64,000 nucleotides of DNA from Candidatus Enterococcus leclercqii. GTDB lineage: Bacteria; Bacillota; Bacilli; Lactobacillales; Enterococcaceae. The stretch spans positions 1 to 64,000 of the forward strand of contig NZ_MAEH01000021.1 of assembly GCF_009933135.1 (NCBI RefSeq), read 5' to 3'. This document shows positions 7,555 through 16,745 of the stretch, piece by piece. The notes below the pieces were generated by a model, which was not told the origin of the DNA, made no database searches, and saw only the letters and a list, made by a program, of their open reading frames with translations. Every line of letters begins with the position of its first letter. Position 1 is the first letter of the stretch. Made by a program: the position numbers and the translations under genes.

Positions 7555-9906
7555 TCATTCTTTGCTTTTCCAAAAACGAGCCAGTTCTTTTGGTAAATCT
7601 TCTGGTTCGTGGACGATTCGTGCATGTTGCCAATGAGCAGGAAATAGTTTCCGATAACGCGGCGAGATAAAGCGCTGATCCAGTAAAAGGACAACCCCCT
7701 GATCTGCTGCATCACGAATGACTCGTCCTGCTGCTTGCAAGACTTTGTTCATTCCTGGAAGCTGATAAGCATATTCGAAGCCCTTATGGCGAGTCTCATC
7801 GAAATATTCTTTAATCAATTCTTGTTCATGATTCATTTGCGGCAGACCCACGCCAACCACAGCTGTTCCAATCAACCGACTGCCTTTTAAATCGATTCCT
7901 TCTGAAAAGATCCCGCCTAATACGCAAAAACCTACAAGAGAATCACTGGGATTTTTTGTAAAGCGGGCCAAGAAGGCTTCTCGCTCCTCTTCGGTCATTT
8001 TCGTGTCTTGAATCAGCTGAGTAATCGTCGGATGCTCCGTTTGAAACAAGGCTGCCACTTCATCTAAATACTGATAGGAGGGAAAAAACACCAAATAGTT
8101 GCCCTTTTTTGAAGCGACCATTTGATAGATGGCATCAACGACTTGCGTCAAACTGGACTGTCGCTTACGATAGGTCGTTTCGATATAATCTGCGACAAAT
8201 ATCCCCTGGTTTTCAGGAGAAAAGGGGCTAGGAAGCTTGTACCTTAGCGCTTCTTTGCTGCCCCCCAACACATCTTGATAATAAGACAGCGGCGTGAAGC
8301 TTGCCGAAAACAAAAGGGCGCCAGTGCCTTTATCCAGCATCGTTTCCAAAAAAGGCGCCGGTTCAATGCAAAAGAGTTTAATCCTCAGATCTGTGTAGGT
8401 TCGCTCGATAGTCGTTTCAAAATGATCGTCATAGATTTCCGCGATTCGTAAAAACGCCAGCACTTCAAAATAATAGGCCAATCCCGCTTCTTCAGCTGGA
8501 TTTCCCGGATTGGCTGCCAACCACTCCTTTATTTTTTCTGATAGACCATAGAGCTTTTCTACTAAACTTGTTGGCAACCCTTTTTGGTGCTTAAAATGCC
8601 AGTCTTCATCCACAGAGCGTTGATAAAGCATTTCAAATTCGTTGTCGATTTTGTTCAGTCGCCGATGAAGTCCCCGAAACTCTTTTGCCAATTTTTCTTG
8701 AAAAACCACTCCATTGTTGCGGGTCAAAGCTGCCGAATACATCTCTCGCGACCGGCTGACTAAATTGTGGGCTTCATCAATCAAGAAAAAATACGATTCT
8801 TTGGGTTCTTCAAAAAAACGCCGCAAATAAACCGTCGGGTCAAACAAGTAATTGTAATCACCGATGATGACATCACAGAATAAACTGACATCCAACGACA
8901 ATTCAAAAGGACACAGCTGGTGTTTACGTCCATATGCTTCAATGACTTCTCGTGTAATCTGATTCTCATGGTGAAGCAAATCCCATAATCCTTCATTGAT
9001 TCGGTTGTAATAGCCTTTAGCATAGGGACAATACTCCGGCGTACAGTTTCGCTCCTCCATAAAACAGATTTTATCTTTTGCGGTGATGGTCACTGATTTG
9101 GCTGAGGAGCCTTTTTCAGCCAACGCTTGTAAGGCATCTTCTGCGACTTGACGAGTGATGGTCTTAGCCGTCAAATAAAAAATCCGATCACAAGAGGCCT
9201 CCCCCATTGCTTTTAGTGCCGGAAACAAAGTTGAGATCGTCTTGCCTGTCCCAGTAGGCGCCTCAACGAACAAGCGGCGGGAAGTCTTCAATGTCTTGTA
9301 GGCGGCAGCCGCTAATTCCCGCTGGCCTTTGCGAAAGGTTTCATAAGGAAAGACTAATTTTGTCAACGACGTATTTCTGACTCTGCGCCAGTCATCTTGA
9401 AAAATCAGCCACTTGTGATACTCCGCCAATAGATGATCCATGAAAAGCTGCAACTCTGCCAGTGTAAAAAGCCGCAATTGCCGAGTGATTTTTTCTTCCG
9501 TCGTTTGAAAATAAGTCAACTGGACAGCAATTTCTTTTAGTTCTTCTTGATAGGCATGGATATAAGCATAAACCATTCCTTGAAAGAAAAACATCTCCAT
9601 TTGATCCGGTGACAAATCCTCAAAATAAACTTCCGAAGTCTTGATTTCATCAATCACCCTCTGGCCCTCTTCTGATGTAAAGATACCGTCAGCACGGCCT
9701 TCAATCGTCAGGGTGTCTTCATTGATAGTGAAGGTTCGTTTTAAAGATACTTCTTTTTGATAGGCCTCACCGGCGGCTTTTTGTAACTTGCGATGAATAC
9801 GCGCCCCTTCTTGCGCCGTATGATTGGAGGTCTGACGACTATCAATGTCTCCTCGGCGTAAGGTAAATTCAACAATATTACGCACAGAGATTCTGCCACG
9901 GTCCAC
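7555..9906 (-). CDS. DinG/Rad3-type Fe-S helicase with N-terminal PD-(D/E)xK nuclease-like domain
   Basis: A 783-residue DNA-acting protein. Residues about 65-90 hold GRADG and IDEIKT, a PD-(D/E)xK (RecB/Cas4-like) nuclease signature. The helicase follows: Walker A EAPTGTGKT (about 215-223), four cysteines (about 281, 288, 293, 332) spaced like the XPD/DinG iron-sulfur cluster, the DEAH box LIDEAHN (about 375-381), and motif VI QAAGRVIRDAADQG near the C-terminus. Fe-S superfamily-2 helicases of this type unwind 5' to 3' in repair. Start is GTG at 9906 with GGAGGGG upstream. It is distinct from classical Firmicutes DinG, which has an N-terminal exonuclease. Monocistronic. Confidence 0.87.
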   Translation of the reverse strand: MDRGRISVRNIVEFTLRRGDIDSRQTSNHTAQEGARIHRKLQKAAGEAYQKEVSLKRTFTINEDTLTIEGRADGIFTSEEGQRVIDEIKTSEVYFEDLSPDQMEMFFFQGMVYAYIHAYQEELKEIAVQLTYFQTTEEKITRQLRLFTLAELQLFMDHLLAEYHKWLIFQDDWRRVRNTSLTKLVFPYETFRKGQRELAAAAYKTLKTSRRLFVEAPTGTGKTISTLFPALKAMGEASCDRIFYLTAKTITRQVAEDALQALAEKGSSAKSVTITAKDKICFMEERNCTPEYCPYAKGYYNRINEGLWDLLHHENQITREVIEAYGRKHQLCPFELSLDVSLFCDVIIGDYNYLFDPTVYLRRFFEEPKESYFFLIDEAHNLVSRSREMYSAALTRNNGVVFQEKLAKEFRGLHRRLNKIDNEFEMLYQRSVDEDWHFKHQKGLPTSLVEKLYGLSEKIKEWLAANPGNPAEEAGLAYYFEVLAFLRIAEIYDDHFETTIERTYTDLRIKLFCIEPAPFLETMLDKGTGALLFSASFTPLSYYQDVLGGSKEALRYKLPSPFSPENQGIFVADYIETTYRKRQSSLTQVVDAIYQMVASKKGNYLVFFPSYQYLDEVAALFQTEHPTITQLIQDTKMTEEEREAFLARFTKNPSDSLVGFCVLGGIFSEGIDLKGSRLIGTAVVGVGLPQMNHEQELIKEYFDETRHKGFEYAYQLPGMNKVLQAAGRVIRDAADQGVVLLLDQRFISPRYRKLFPAHWQHARIVHEPEDLPKELARFWKSKE

Positions 9907-10247
9907 TAGCTATCCCCTCCTTTTTCAAACAATCAACTCTGCACTTCAGTTTTTTTACGAACATACGTTTACTTATTATAGGCGATTTCCATTAAAAAGC
10001 AAAAAATCCTCGAAATCACTTTCGAGGACCAAGGAAATATTGGATATGTTTTTGGACTAGACAACTATAACGTCGCTGGATTAGAAATTCGTGAAACCTT
10101 CATCACCTTTTATTAAATAAACAAAAATAAAACTCTCCAGTTGTCAGATGATTTTGAATTCAATGACGGCAGTGCCCTTCTCACATTGTCGGAAAAATTT
10201 CTTTGCGTTATACTGAAACAGACAGATAAGAAACGGAGTGAGCAAGC
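9907..10247. other. intergenic gap with hairpin and possible gene remnant
   Basis: A 9-bp stem TCCTCGAAA/TTTCGAGGA lies at about 10,007-10,028. From 9982 to about 10,116 a plus-strand frame is open for 44 codons after a TAG, with protein-like composition (FEDQGNIGYVFGLDNYN) but no start codon or ribosome binding site. It may be the tail of a decayed gene. Nothing else is recognised. Confidence 0.3.
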
Positions 10248-10874
10248 ATGAAGATTCTACAGATCCCCACCGGTCCAATCCAGGAAAACTGTTACTTGGT
10301 CTATACCGAGCGTCACCTGTTAATCATTGATCCCGGTGCTGAACCAGAAAAAATCATTGAAACTATTAAAGATACTGACGCCACACCAGCAGCGATTCTT
10401 CTGACCCACACCCATTACGACCATATCGGTGCTGTCGATCCTTTGCGGGAATTTTATGAGATACCGGTTTATGTCAGTCCGCTAGAAGCAGATTGGCTTT
10501 TAGATCCACTCATGAATCTCTCGGGATTAGGACGCCATGATGATATAGAAAACATCGTGACTGCACCGGCTGATGAATATTTCCAGCTAAAAGAGTATGA
10601 AATTGCTGATATTTCTTTTAAAGTAGTAGCCACACCAGGACATTCTATTGGTAGTGTCAGCTTTATCTTCCCTGATTTTGTCGTATCCGGTGATGCCCTT
10701 TTTCGCGGGAGTATTGGCAGAACGGACTTGCCGACAGGAAACCTCGAGCAGCTTTTGAATAGTATCCGAACACAGCTGTTCACGTTACCAGAAGAATTTC
10801 CGGTCTATCCTGGTCACGGAGAGGCTACAACAGTTGAACGGGAAAAACGACTGAATCCATTTTTCAATAATTGA
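10248..10874 (+). CDS. metallo-beta-lactamase fold hydrolase (glyoxalase II-like, YcbL type)
   Basis: A 208-residue cytosolic hydrolase. The metal-binding motif THTHYDH (about residues 53-59) is followed by further ligands in ATPGHS, SGDALF and the late YPGHGEAT histidine. Short members of this kind lack the glyoxalase II C-terminal domain and act on thioesters or related compounds; the true substrate is unknown. CGGAG lies before the ATG. A histidine phosphatase gene begins 21 bases downstream, behind its own GGAGGAG site, so the two are probably co-transcribed. Confidence 0.9.
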   Translation: MKILQIPTGPIQENCYLVYTERHLLIIDPGAEPEKIIETIKDTDATPAAILLTHTHYDHIGAVDPLREFYEIPVYVSPLEADWLLDPLMNLSGLGRHDDIENIVTAPADEYFQLKEYEIADISFKVVATPGHSIGSVSFIFPDFVVSGDALFRGSIGRTDLPTGNLEQLLNSIRTQLFTLPEEFPVYPGHGEATTVEREKRLNPFFNN

Positions 10875-10895
10875 TTACACGGAGGAGAAACGATA

Positions 10896-11597
10896 ATGAC
10901 AACAGAACTCTATGTCGTGCGACACGGAAAAACAATGTTCAATGCCTTGCAACGGGCACAAGGTTGGTGTGATACGCCACTGACCAGTAAAGGCAGCGAA
11001 GATATTCATTATTTAGGACTGGGTTTGCGGGAAATGCATTTTGTTGAAGCCGTTTCTAGCGACTCAGGACGTGCGATTGAAACCATGCGTCTGATCATGG
11101 GAGAAAATTTACAATTACCAAAGCCCCCTTATGCGATTGACAATCGCATCCGCGAGTGGTGCTGGGGCTCATTAGAAGGTGGTTATGATACCGAGATGTG
11201 GGGTGTCTTACCCCGTGTGCTGAATTTTAAAACCAGTGAACAAATGTGGGAAACCGATATTACTTTTAAAGACATTGCGGAAGCAGTTTACGAAGCAGAC
11301 ACCGCCCACTGGGCCGAAACCTTTGATGTTCTTTGCAGCCGCGTCTTCAGCGGCTTTGAAGATATCGCCCACCGTGTCGAAAAAAACGGCGGCGGCAGAG
11401 CAATCGTGGTATCTCACGGTTTTACCATTGCTTTCTTGCTAAATCTCATCGATGCCAAACAACCCGTCCGCGTCGATTTGCAAAATGGCAGCGTGACCCG
11501 TCTGACTTACGAGGAGGGTAAGTTCACGATTCAAGAAATCGGCAGCACAGAATTTATCGAAAAAGGCCGTGAAATCTCCAAAGATATCTTGGCTTGA
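10896..11597 (+). CDS. histidine phosphatase (phosphoglycerate mutase-like) family protein
   Basis: A 233-residue enzyme of the histidine phosphatase superfamily. The RHGKT phospho-histidine motif is at about residues 9-13, SSDSGRAIET carries the conserved arginine, and VVSHGFT holds the second catalytic histidine. The WCWGSLEGG segment supplies the acidic region. It lacks the LNERHYGAL signature of true phosphoglycerate mutase, so a small-phosphate-ester phosphatase is more likely. Follows the metallo-beta-lactamase-fold gene as a two-gene unit and is followed by a terminator-like stem. Confidence 0.87.
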   Translation: MTTELYVVRHGKTMFNALQRAQGWCDTPLTSKGSEDIHYLGLGLREMHFVEAVSSDSGRAIETMRLIMGENLQLPKPPYAIDNRIREWCWGSLEGGYDTEMWGVLPRVLNFKTSEQMWETDITFKDIAEAVYEADTAHWAETFDVLCSRVFSGFEDIAHRVEKNGGGRAIVVSHGFTIAFLLNLIDAKQPVRVDLQNGSVTRLTYEEGKFTIQEIGSTEFIEKGREISKDILA

Positions 11598-11628
11598 TCT
11601 ACCCCAGTTACCCCTTTTTTTACAAACG

Positions 11629-11674
11629 GACTGCAGCCAGATCAGACTTCTGATTCGGTTTGTAGTCTTTTTTA
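11629..11674 (+). terminator. terminator after the phosphatase gene
   Basis: An imperfect stem GACTGCAGCC...GATCAG/CTGATTC...GTAGTC is followed by TTTTTT, about 30 bases after the phosphatase stop. Confidence 0.55.
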
Positions 11675-11791
11675 GAACTCAAGGTTACAAGCAAAAATTA
11701 ACCTTCTCAACATGCAATGGCCAACAGTGCTAAAGCGCAGCGCCGTTCTTTCTTTAATTTTTTTTAAGGATCAAGAAGGGTCAAGAAAACG

Positions 11792-11820
11792 GTTGGTTTT
11801 ACTGTTGAAAACAGCTATAC
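11792..11820 (+). promoter_or_regulatory. uppP promoter
   Basis: TTGGTT (11,792-11,797) and TATACT (11,815-11,820) have a 17-base spacer and read towards uppP. Confidence 0.55.
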
Positions 11821-11830
11821 TTTCACATGT

Positions 11831-11858
11831 ACGGCGGTTTGGTTTACCGCCAGTTTTT
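11831..11858 (+). terminator. terminator-like hairpin in the uppP leader
   Basis: GGCGGT (11,833-11,838) pairs with ACCGCC (11,846-11,851), followed by a run of six Ts. It lies between the predicted uppP promoter and the uppP ribosome binding site. It could be an attenuator or simply a 5' stabilising stem. Confidence 0.4.
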
Positions 11859-11878
11859 TGTTGGGAAAGGATGACACT

Positions 11879-12712
11879 ATGTTTTTAATGAATATCGTCA
11901 AAGCAATTATTTTAGGAATCATCGAAGGAATTACCGAATGGCTGCCAATCTCCAGTACCGGCCACTTGATTTTGGCGGATGAATTTATCAAGTTGCAGAT
12001 GCCGGCTGAGTTTATGTCCATGTTTAATGTCGTGATTCAATTAGGTGCAATTTTAGCGGTCATTTATCTGTACTTTAACAAATTGAATCCTTTTTCTCCT
12101 TCAAAGTCTGCAAGCGAGAAAAAAGACACTTGGGAACTGTGGTTCAAAGTTGTTGTCGCTGTCATTCCATCTGTCATTATTGGCCTACCTTTAGACGACT
12201 GGTTGGATGCCAACTTCCATCATTTTTTGCCGGTAGCTATCATGTTGATTCTGTATGGGATTGCCTTTATCATCGTTGAAAAAAGAAACAAGTCAATTGC
12301 TCCGAAATGCACTGATCTCAAACAATTTACGTATAAAGCAGCATTGATGGTAGGTATGTTTCAAGTGCTTTCCTTGATTCCTGGGACTTCCCGCTCCGGC
12401 GCCACTATTCTCGGCGGTATCATGATTGGCGCATCCCGCTTCGTTGCCACCGAATTTTCCTTTTTCATGGGAATTCCCACAATGCTGGGAGCCAGCGGAT
12501 ATAAAATTTTGAAATTTCTTCTCAAAGGAAACAGTTTCAACACAGAAAGTCTCGTAATCCTTTTGGTGGGGACACTCGTCAGCTTCATCGTTTCGATTGT
12601 TGCTATCAAATTCTTAATGAACTACATCAAGAAAAACGACTTTACCGTCTTCGGTTGGTATCGAATTATTCTCGGTGCCGTTTTGATTGGCTATTGGCTG
12701 ATCGCGATGTAA
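11879..12712 (+). CDS. uppP: undecaprenyl-diphosphatase (BacA family)
   Basis: Integral membrane enzyme that dephosphorylates undecaprenyl pyrophosphate, recycling the lipid carrier for peptidoglycan synthesis; extra dosage gives bacitracin tolerance in many bacteria. The 277-residue protein has the two signature loops, [15 protein letters not shown] (N-terminal) and [10 protein letters not shown] (about 165-175), and about seven or eight hydrophobic segments. ATG at 11,879 is preferred over an upstream in-frame start because GGAAAGG lies eight bases before it. A GC-rich terminator follows at 12,743. Confidence 0.95.
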   Translation: MFLMNIVKAIILGIIEGITEWLPISSTGHLILADEFIKLQMPAEFMSMFNVVIQLGAILAVIYLYFNKLNPFSPSKSASEKKDTWELWFKVVVAVIPSVIIGLPLDDWLDANFHHFLPVAIMLILYGIAFIIVEKRNKSIAPKCTDLKQFTYKAALMVGMFQVLSLIPGTSRSGATILGGIMIGASRFVATEFSFFMGIPTMLGASGYKILKFLLKGNSFNTESLVILLVGTLVSFIVSIVAIKFLMNYIKKNDFTVFGWYRIILGAVLIGYWLIAM

Positions 12713-12742
12713 GCTTATATTTGCATACTCTGTAAATTCTGG

Positions 12743-12769
12743 CCCTCGTCTTTTGATGAGGGTTTTTTC
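12743..12769 (+). terminator. uppP terminator
   Basis: CCCTCGTC/GATGAGGG stem with a short T-rich loop followed by TTTTTT, about 30 bases after the uppP stop. Confidence 0.8.
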
Positions 12770-12847
12770 TTGTAAAATCGTAGCGAGCCCGTTAGACAGG
12801 CAACTTCTTGCTGTCTGCACTGTTTCGTGAGGCCGACTGAATACTTG

Positions 12848-12870
12848 TTGAGAAACACTATCGTTCTCAA
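12848..12870 (+). promoter_or_regulatory. inverted repeat upstream of the metal ATPase (candidate operator)
   Basis: TTGAGAA (12,848-12,854) and TTCTCAA (12,864-12,870) form a perfect 7-bp inverted repeat with a 9-base spacer, about 70 bases before the ATPase start. Metal ATPases of this class are usually controlled by Fur/PerR/Zur-type repressors; assignment of this site is inference. Confidence 0.35.
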
Positions 12871-12938
12871 TTGGGTGATTTCATTATCATTTAGCCAAGT
12901 CTCCATGGTATTCTCGAGGTGAAGGAAGGTGGTTTCTT

Positions 12939-14879
12939 ATGGGAAAAAATGAAAAACGGGCACTAGTAGCAACTTTGCTTTGTCTACTCTTTATGATAGG
13001 CGGGCAGGTTGCGGCAAGTCACAGTCTATCTTGGTACCCGGTACTCTTTTTAATTGCAATCATAAGTGGTGGCTATAAACAAACCAAAGAAGGTCTGACG
13101 GAATTGATCCAAGATCGGACGCTCAATGTCGATTTATTGATGGCACTGGCAGCGATTGGCGCCTGCCTCATTGGCAATTGGTTTGAAGGGGCCATGTTGA
13201 CCTTCATTTTTTGTTTGAGTGGCTTTTTGGAAGAGTACACTACCAACAAAAGCCGTAGAGAGATTACTGCTTTGATGAACCTGCAACCCGCTGTGGCTCA
13301 AAAATATATCGGTGATGGCGACTTGAAAGAAGTGCCAATCGAGGAAGTAGTAATTGATGATCTGCTACTGGTACCAAAAGGTGGAACAGTCCCGATTGAT
13401 GGGATTATCACACAAGGAGTTACTCAGCTAAACGAAGCTGCAATTAACGGTGAGTCCCTTCCCGCAGAAAAAACGATTGGCGACGAAGTATACGGCGGCA
13501 CTTTGAATCTCGGGAACCCACTTGTTATTAAAGTCAGTAAAAACAGCAGTGATACCATCATGGCAAAAATCATTCAGTTAGTTGAAGACGCACAAAATCA
13601 GCCAACTAAGACAGCATCTTTTATCGACCGCATTGAAAATACCTATGTTAAAATCGTGCTGCTGGCCGTACCGTTAATGATTCTTTTGCCACATCTCCTA
13701 TTGGGATGGAGCTGGCAGGAAAGTTTTTATCGTGGAATGGTGCTGTTGGTGGTCGCCTCCCCTTGCGCACTGGTTGCCTCGGCAACACCTGCCACATTAG
13801 CGGCAATTTCAGCCGGTGCTAAAAATGGAATTTTGGTAAAAGGTGGCGCCGCATTGGAACAGCTCTCCCAGCTTAAAGCAGTCACATTTGATAAAACCGG
13901 AACTTTGACACAAGGACGTCCCGTTGTAACCGATGCACACTTTATAGAAGATACGCAGCAGGTGCGAGAAGTTTTGCTAGCGCTGGAGGCCAAGACCACT
14001 CATCCGCTAGCAGAGGCTGTAATTAATTATCTCTCCTCTACTGTCACCGCTACTCCAGAGCTGCAAAAGCTTCCCGTAAGAGAGGTCACCGGCTTTGGTT
14101 TGGAGGCCGATATCGATGGTACCTGTTGGCGAATTGGTAAACCAAATTTCACTGATGAGAAAAAAACCGACATTCCTAAAACAGAAAGACGGCGAATCCA
14201 GCGACTACTACAAAGCGGAAAAACATTAATCTACCTCACACGAGAAAATCAGCTACTCGCTTATTTAGCACTGCAAGACATCGCTAAACCAGAAGCTTAC
14301 CACGTCATTGATTATCTAAAGAAACAGCAAATTTATACCAGCATGCTCACAGGTGACAATCCGGAAACCGCCCGCGTAATTGCTGAGCATTTGAAATTAG
14401 ACGATTTCAAAGCAGATTGCCTTCCTGATGACAAGGCGCGGATTGTCTCCGAGCAGCGGGAATCATACGGTGTAAACTGTATGGTGGGCGACGGCATCAA
14501 TGATGCTCCCGCCTTAGCAAGCGCCACAGTCGGTGTAGCCATGGGAGAAGGGACCGATTTGGCGGTGGATGTAGCCGACATGGTCTTGATGAAAAATGAT
14601 CTGGCAAAATTGCAAATGGCCCATCAGCATTCGTTAAAGCTGAAACGAATCATTCAGCAAAATATCTGCTTCTCAGTAGCAGTTATTTTGCTTTTGATCC
14701 TCTCAAATTTCGTTCAGATTCTAAGTTTGCCCCTTGGTGTTATCGGTCATGAAGGCAGTACCATTTTGGTGATTTTAAACGGCCTGCGCCTGTTGCGGAT
14801 GAAGCCTGTTGCATCTAGTAATTCAGAATGTATTCAGTGCCCGATCCGCAAAGAATCAGATGCAATGAAAACAGCCTAA
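12939..14879 (+). CDS. P1B-4-type heavy-metal transporting ATPase (ZosA/PfeT/FrvA-like)
   Basis: A 646-residue membrane metal pump, probably exporting Fe(II), Zn(II) or Co(II). The transmembrane SPC motif is at about residues 274-276 and the HEGST motif lies in the last membrane region; this pair defines the P1B-4 subgroup. The phosphorylation site DKTGT starts at about residue 318, the hinge GDGINDAPAL is present, and the actuator loop reads NGES where TGES is usual. There is no N-terminal cysteine metal-binding domain, as expected for P1B-4. An inverted repeat precedes the gene and a bidirectional terminator follows it. The direction and metal are inferred from the subgroup. Confidence 0.9.
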   Translation: MGKNEKRALVATLLCLLFMIGGQVAASHSLSWYPVLFLIAIISGGYKQTKEGLTELIQDRTLNVDLLMALAAIGACLIGNWFEGAMLTFIFCLSGFLEEYTTNKSRREITALMNLQPAVAQKYIGDGDLKEVPIEEVVIDDLLLVPKGGTVPIDGIITQGVTQLNEAAINGESLPAEKTIGDEVYGGTLNLGNPLVIKVSKNSSDTIMAKIIQLVEDAQNQPTKTASFIDRIENTYVKIVLLAVPLMILLPHLLLGWSWQESFYRGMVLLVVASPCALVASATPATLAAISAGAKNGILVKGGAALEQLSQLKAVTFDKTGTLTQGRPVVTDAHFIEDTQQVREVLLALEAKTTHPLAEAVINYLSSTVTATPELQKLPVREVTGFGLEADIDGTCWRIGKPNFTDEKKTDIPKTERRRIQRLLQSGKTLIYLTRENQLLAYLALQDIAKPEAYHVIDYLKKQQIYTSMLTGDNPETARVIAEHLKLDDFKADCLPDDKARIVSEQRESYGVNCMVGDGINDAPALASATVGVAMGEGTDLAVDVADMVLMKNDLAKLQMAHQHSLKLKRIIQQNICFSVAVILLLILSNFVQILSLPLGVIGHEGSTILVILNGLRLLRMKPVASSNSECIQCPIRKESDAMKTA

Positions 14880-14899
14880 ATTTTGTGAGCTTTCGAAAA

Positions 14900-14938
14900 A
14901 AGACGCCACTTCTCAGTAATGAGAGGGCGTCTTTTTTG
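14900..14938 (+). terminator. terminator after the metal ATPase
   Basis: GACGCC...CTCTC/GAGAG...GGCGTC stem followed by TTTTTT, with A-rich flanks that let it work in both directions. Confidence 0.8.
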
Positions 14939-15095
14939 ATTTAAAATAGTACGTGATGACCAGAGAAAGCCGAAAAAGCGTGGAGCCTCTTTCTTGTCAT
15001 ATCTGATGGTAACAGCAGCTATATCCCCCTGGTTAAATGAAAGTGTAACTCTTTTAAATTGTGCTTCATATCTTTGTTAAGCCTCCTGGAATCAA

Positions 15096-16745
15096 TTAGT
15101 AGAGGGCCAATACCTCCTTTTTCTTTTCATCTTCAAGAAAGTGAGAAACTAAAATGATGGTTTTATCGACTAATAGTAACTCCATATTCTGAAATATTTT
15201 TTCTCTCGTAAAGATATCCATTGCCGAAAAAGTTTCATCCAATAACAAGATAGGCTTATCACTTAACAATGCCCTTGCAAGGGACAAGCATTGCATTTGT
15301 CCCCCTGAAAAGAAAATTCTCTTTGAATCAATATAGGTATGTAATCCCTCAGGCAACGAGAAAATGACCTCTTTTAAACAAACAAGTTCCAGAACATTTG
15401 CTATTTCAACATCGTCAATGCTCTGTTTTTGATCAATTAACAAGTTTTCTGCCAGCGTCCCATCGAAAAAAGTAGGTTCTTGTGGTACATAGGCTATTTG
15501 GGTTCTCAACTCACTTATTTTGTAGTCAGTCAATTCCTTTCCATATAATTTAATCGACCCTTGATAGGGTAAAAAGCCCATCAATATTTTTAGTAAAGAT
15601 GATTTTCCACTTCCACTTGGTCCATTGATATACGTTATCTTATTGGGCTTGATGTCTCCATTCAAGTTATTCAATACATTCTTGCTTTCTTTATAGGATA
15701 TGGACAAATTTTCGAATTTAAATAGCTCTTTCTGATCGATATTTTTACTGACAACGTCAAATCCAGACTGTCGTTCTTCTTCTATATCTAAAATATCGAA
15801 TATCCTTTTAATACCCACTAAAGATTCCTGCAGCGTGACGAGTGAACTACCTATCGAAGTAAAAACCACGACGACAAGTCCGACCATTTGCGTCAAAATC
15901 ATGATCTCTGAAAGCTGAATCTGACCTCTTTTATAAAATAGGATTCCCAACATGATGGTACCCCCGTACTTTAAAGCTCCTTCCAGAGTACCAATACTTG
16001 ACACAACAGCCTCATATTTAGCGTTTTTTAATGAAATAGTGTACCGCTGTGCTATCGATCTTTCCATTCTTTGAAGAAAACCAGGTACGATACTCCCCAA
16101 TCTAATCGACATATTGTAGGTTAACGCTTCGTTGAAATGGCGCAATACTTCACTCTTTATCTCTTGTATTTGCTCAAATATGTGCTTACGAAGTCGCCCA
16201 AACTGACTATTGGAAACAACACTCACACCCCCGATTATACAACTCCAAATAATAAAAATTGGCGCAATATTTCCTATTACCATAATGGCGCCTGCCCCAG
16301 AAAAAAAATATAATACTGGGTTTAAAATGCCACTTCCAAAAATATTGCGAACAAGACTGACATCTTCATTTATTCGTGATAACAACGTTGATTTTTGCCC
16401 AACTGCCATGATTTGAAAGAACGGCGCCGAATACATCTTCTTTACCATCAGTTTTCTAAACGTGTTCTCAATATCCAATAGAACCCGTGATTGTAAGTAC
16501 ATAAAAAAGGAGTCACTCACGGTAAATAAGATCAAAAAAGTCAGAAATGTCAGGACACCTTTTTTTAGACTCTCCACTGATTGCCTTTGTGCTGCAACAA
16601 GAATTTCCGAAAAGAGTAGCCCGGTCAGCAAACTAATCAAGAAGGATCTAAATGAGATAGCTACAGTCGAAATCAAATAGATACTTGATTTTCCTTTTAT
16701 TCGTTTCAATAGCTTATAAATAACTACAAGATCGTTTTTTGACAA
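15096..16745 (-). CDS. ABC exporter half-transporter (membrane + ATPase), second gene of pair
   Basis: A 549-residue fusion of a six-helix exporter membrane domain (about 20-310) and an ATPase domain: Walker A GPSGSGKSSLL, signature FFSGGQMQCLSLARA, Walker B ILLLDETFSAMD and the switch histidine in LVSHF. Residues for hydrolysis look intact. Its start overlaps the end of the neighbouring exporter gene by 32 bases, so the two are translationally coupled and probably form a heterodimer. The region is AT-rich relative to its neighbours, suggesting transfer. No peptidase domain or precursor peptide gene is seen, so the cargo (drug, peptide or lipid) is unknown. Confidence 0.9.
   Translation of the reverse strand: MSKNDLVVIYKLLKRIKGKSSIYLISTVAISFRSFLISLLTGLLFSEILVAAQRQSVESLKKGVLTFLTFLILFTVSDSFFMYLQSRVLLDIENTFRKLMVKKMYSAPFFQIMAVGQKSTLLSRINEDVSLVRNIFGSGILNPVLYFFSGAGAIMVIGNIAPIFIIWSCIIGGVSVVSNSQFGRLRKHIFEQIQEIKSEVLRHFNEALTYNMSIRLGSIVPGFLQRMERSIAQRYTISLKNAKYEAVVSSIGTLEGALKYGGTIMLGILFYKRGQIQLSEIMILTQMVGLVVVVFTSIGSSLVTLQESLVGIKRIFDILDIEEERQSGFDVVSKNIDQKELFKFENLSISYKESKNVLNNLNGDIKPNKITYINGPSGSGKSSLLKILMGFLPYQGSIKLYGKELTDYKISELRTQIAYVPQEPTFFDGTLAENLLIDQKQSIDDVEIANVLELVCLKEVIFSLPEGLHTYIDSKRIFFSGGQMQCLSLARALLSDKPILLLDETFSAMDIFTREKIFQNMELLLVDKTIILVSHFLEDEKKKEVLALY

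Noticed and set aside
12875-12889. Fur box before the metal ATPase (TGATTTCATTATCA)
   Set aside because: Only the right half matches the 7-1-7 pattern; the nearby TTGAGAA/TTCTCAA repeat is a better candidate.
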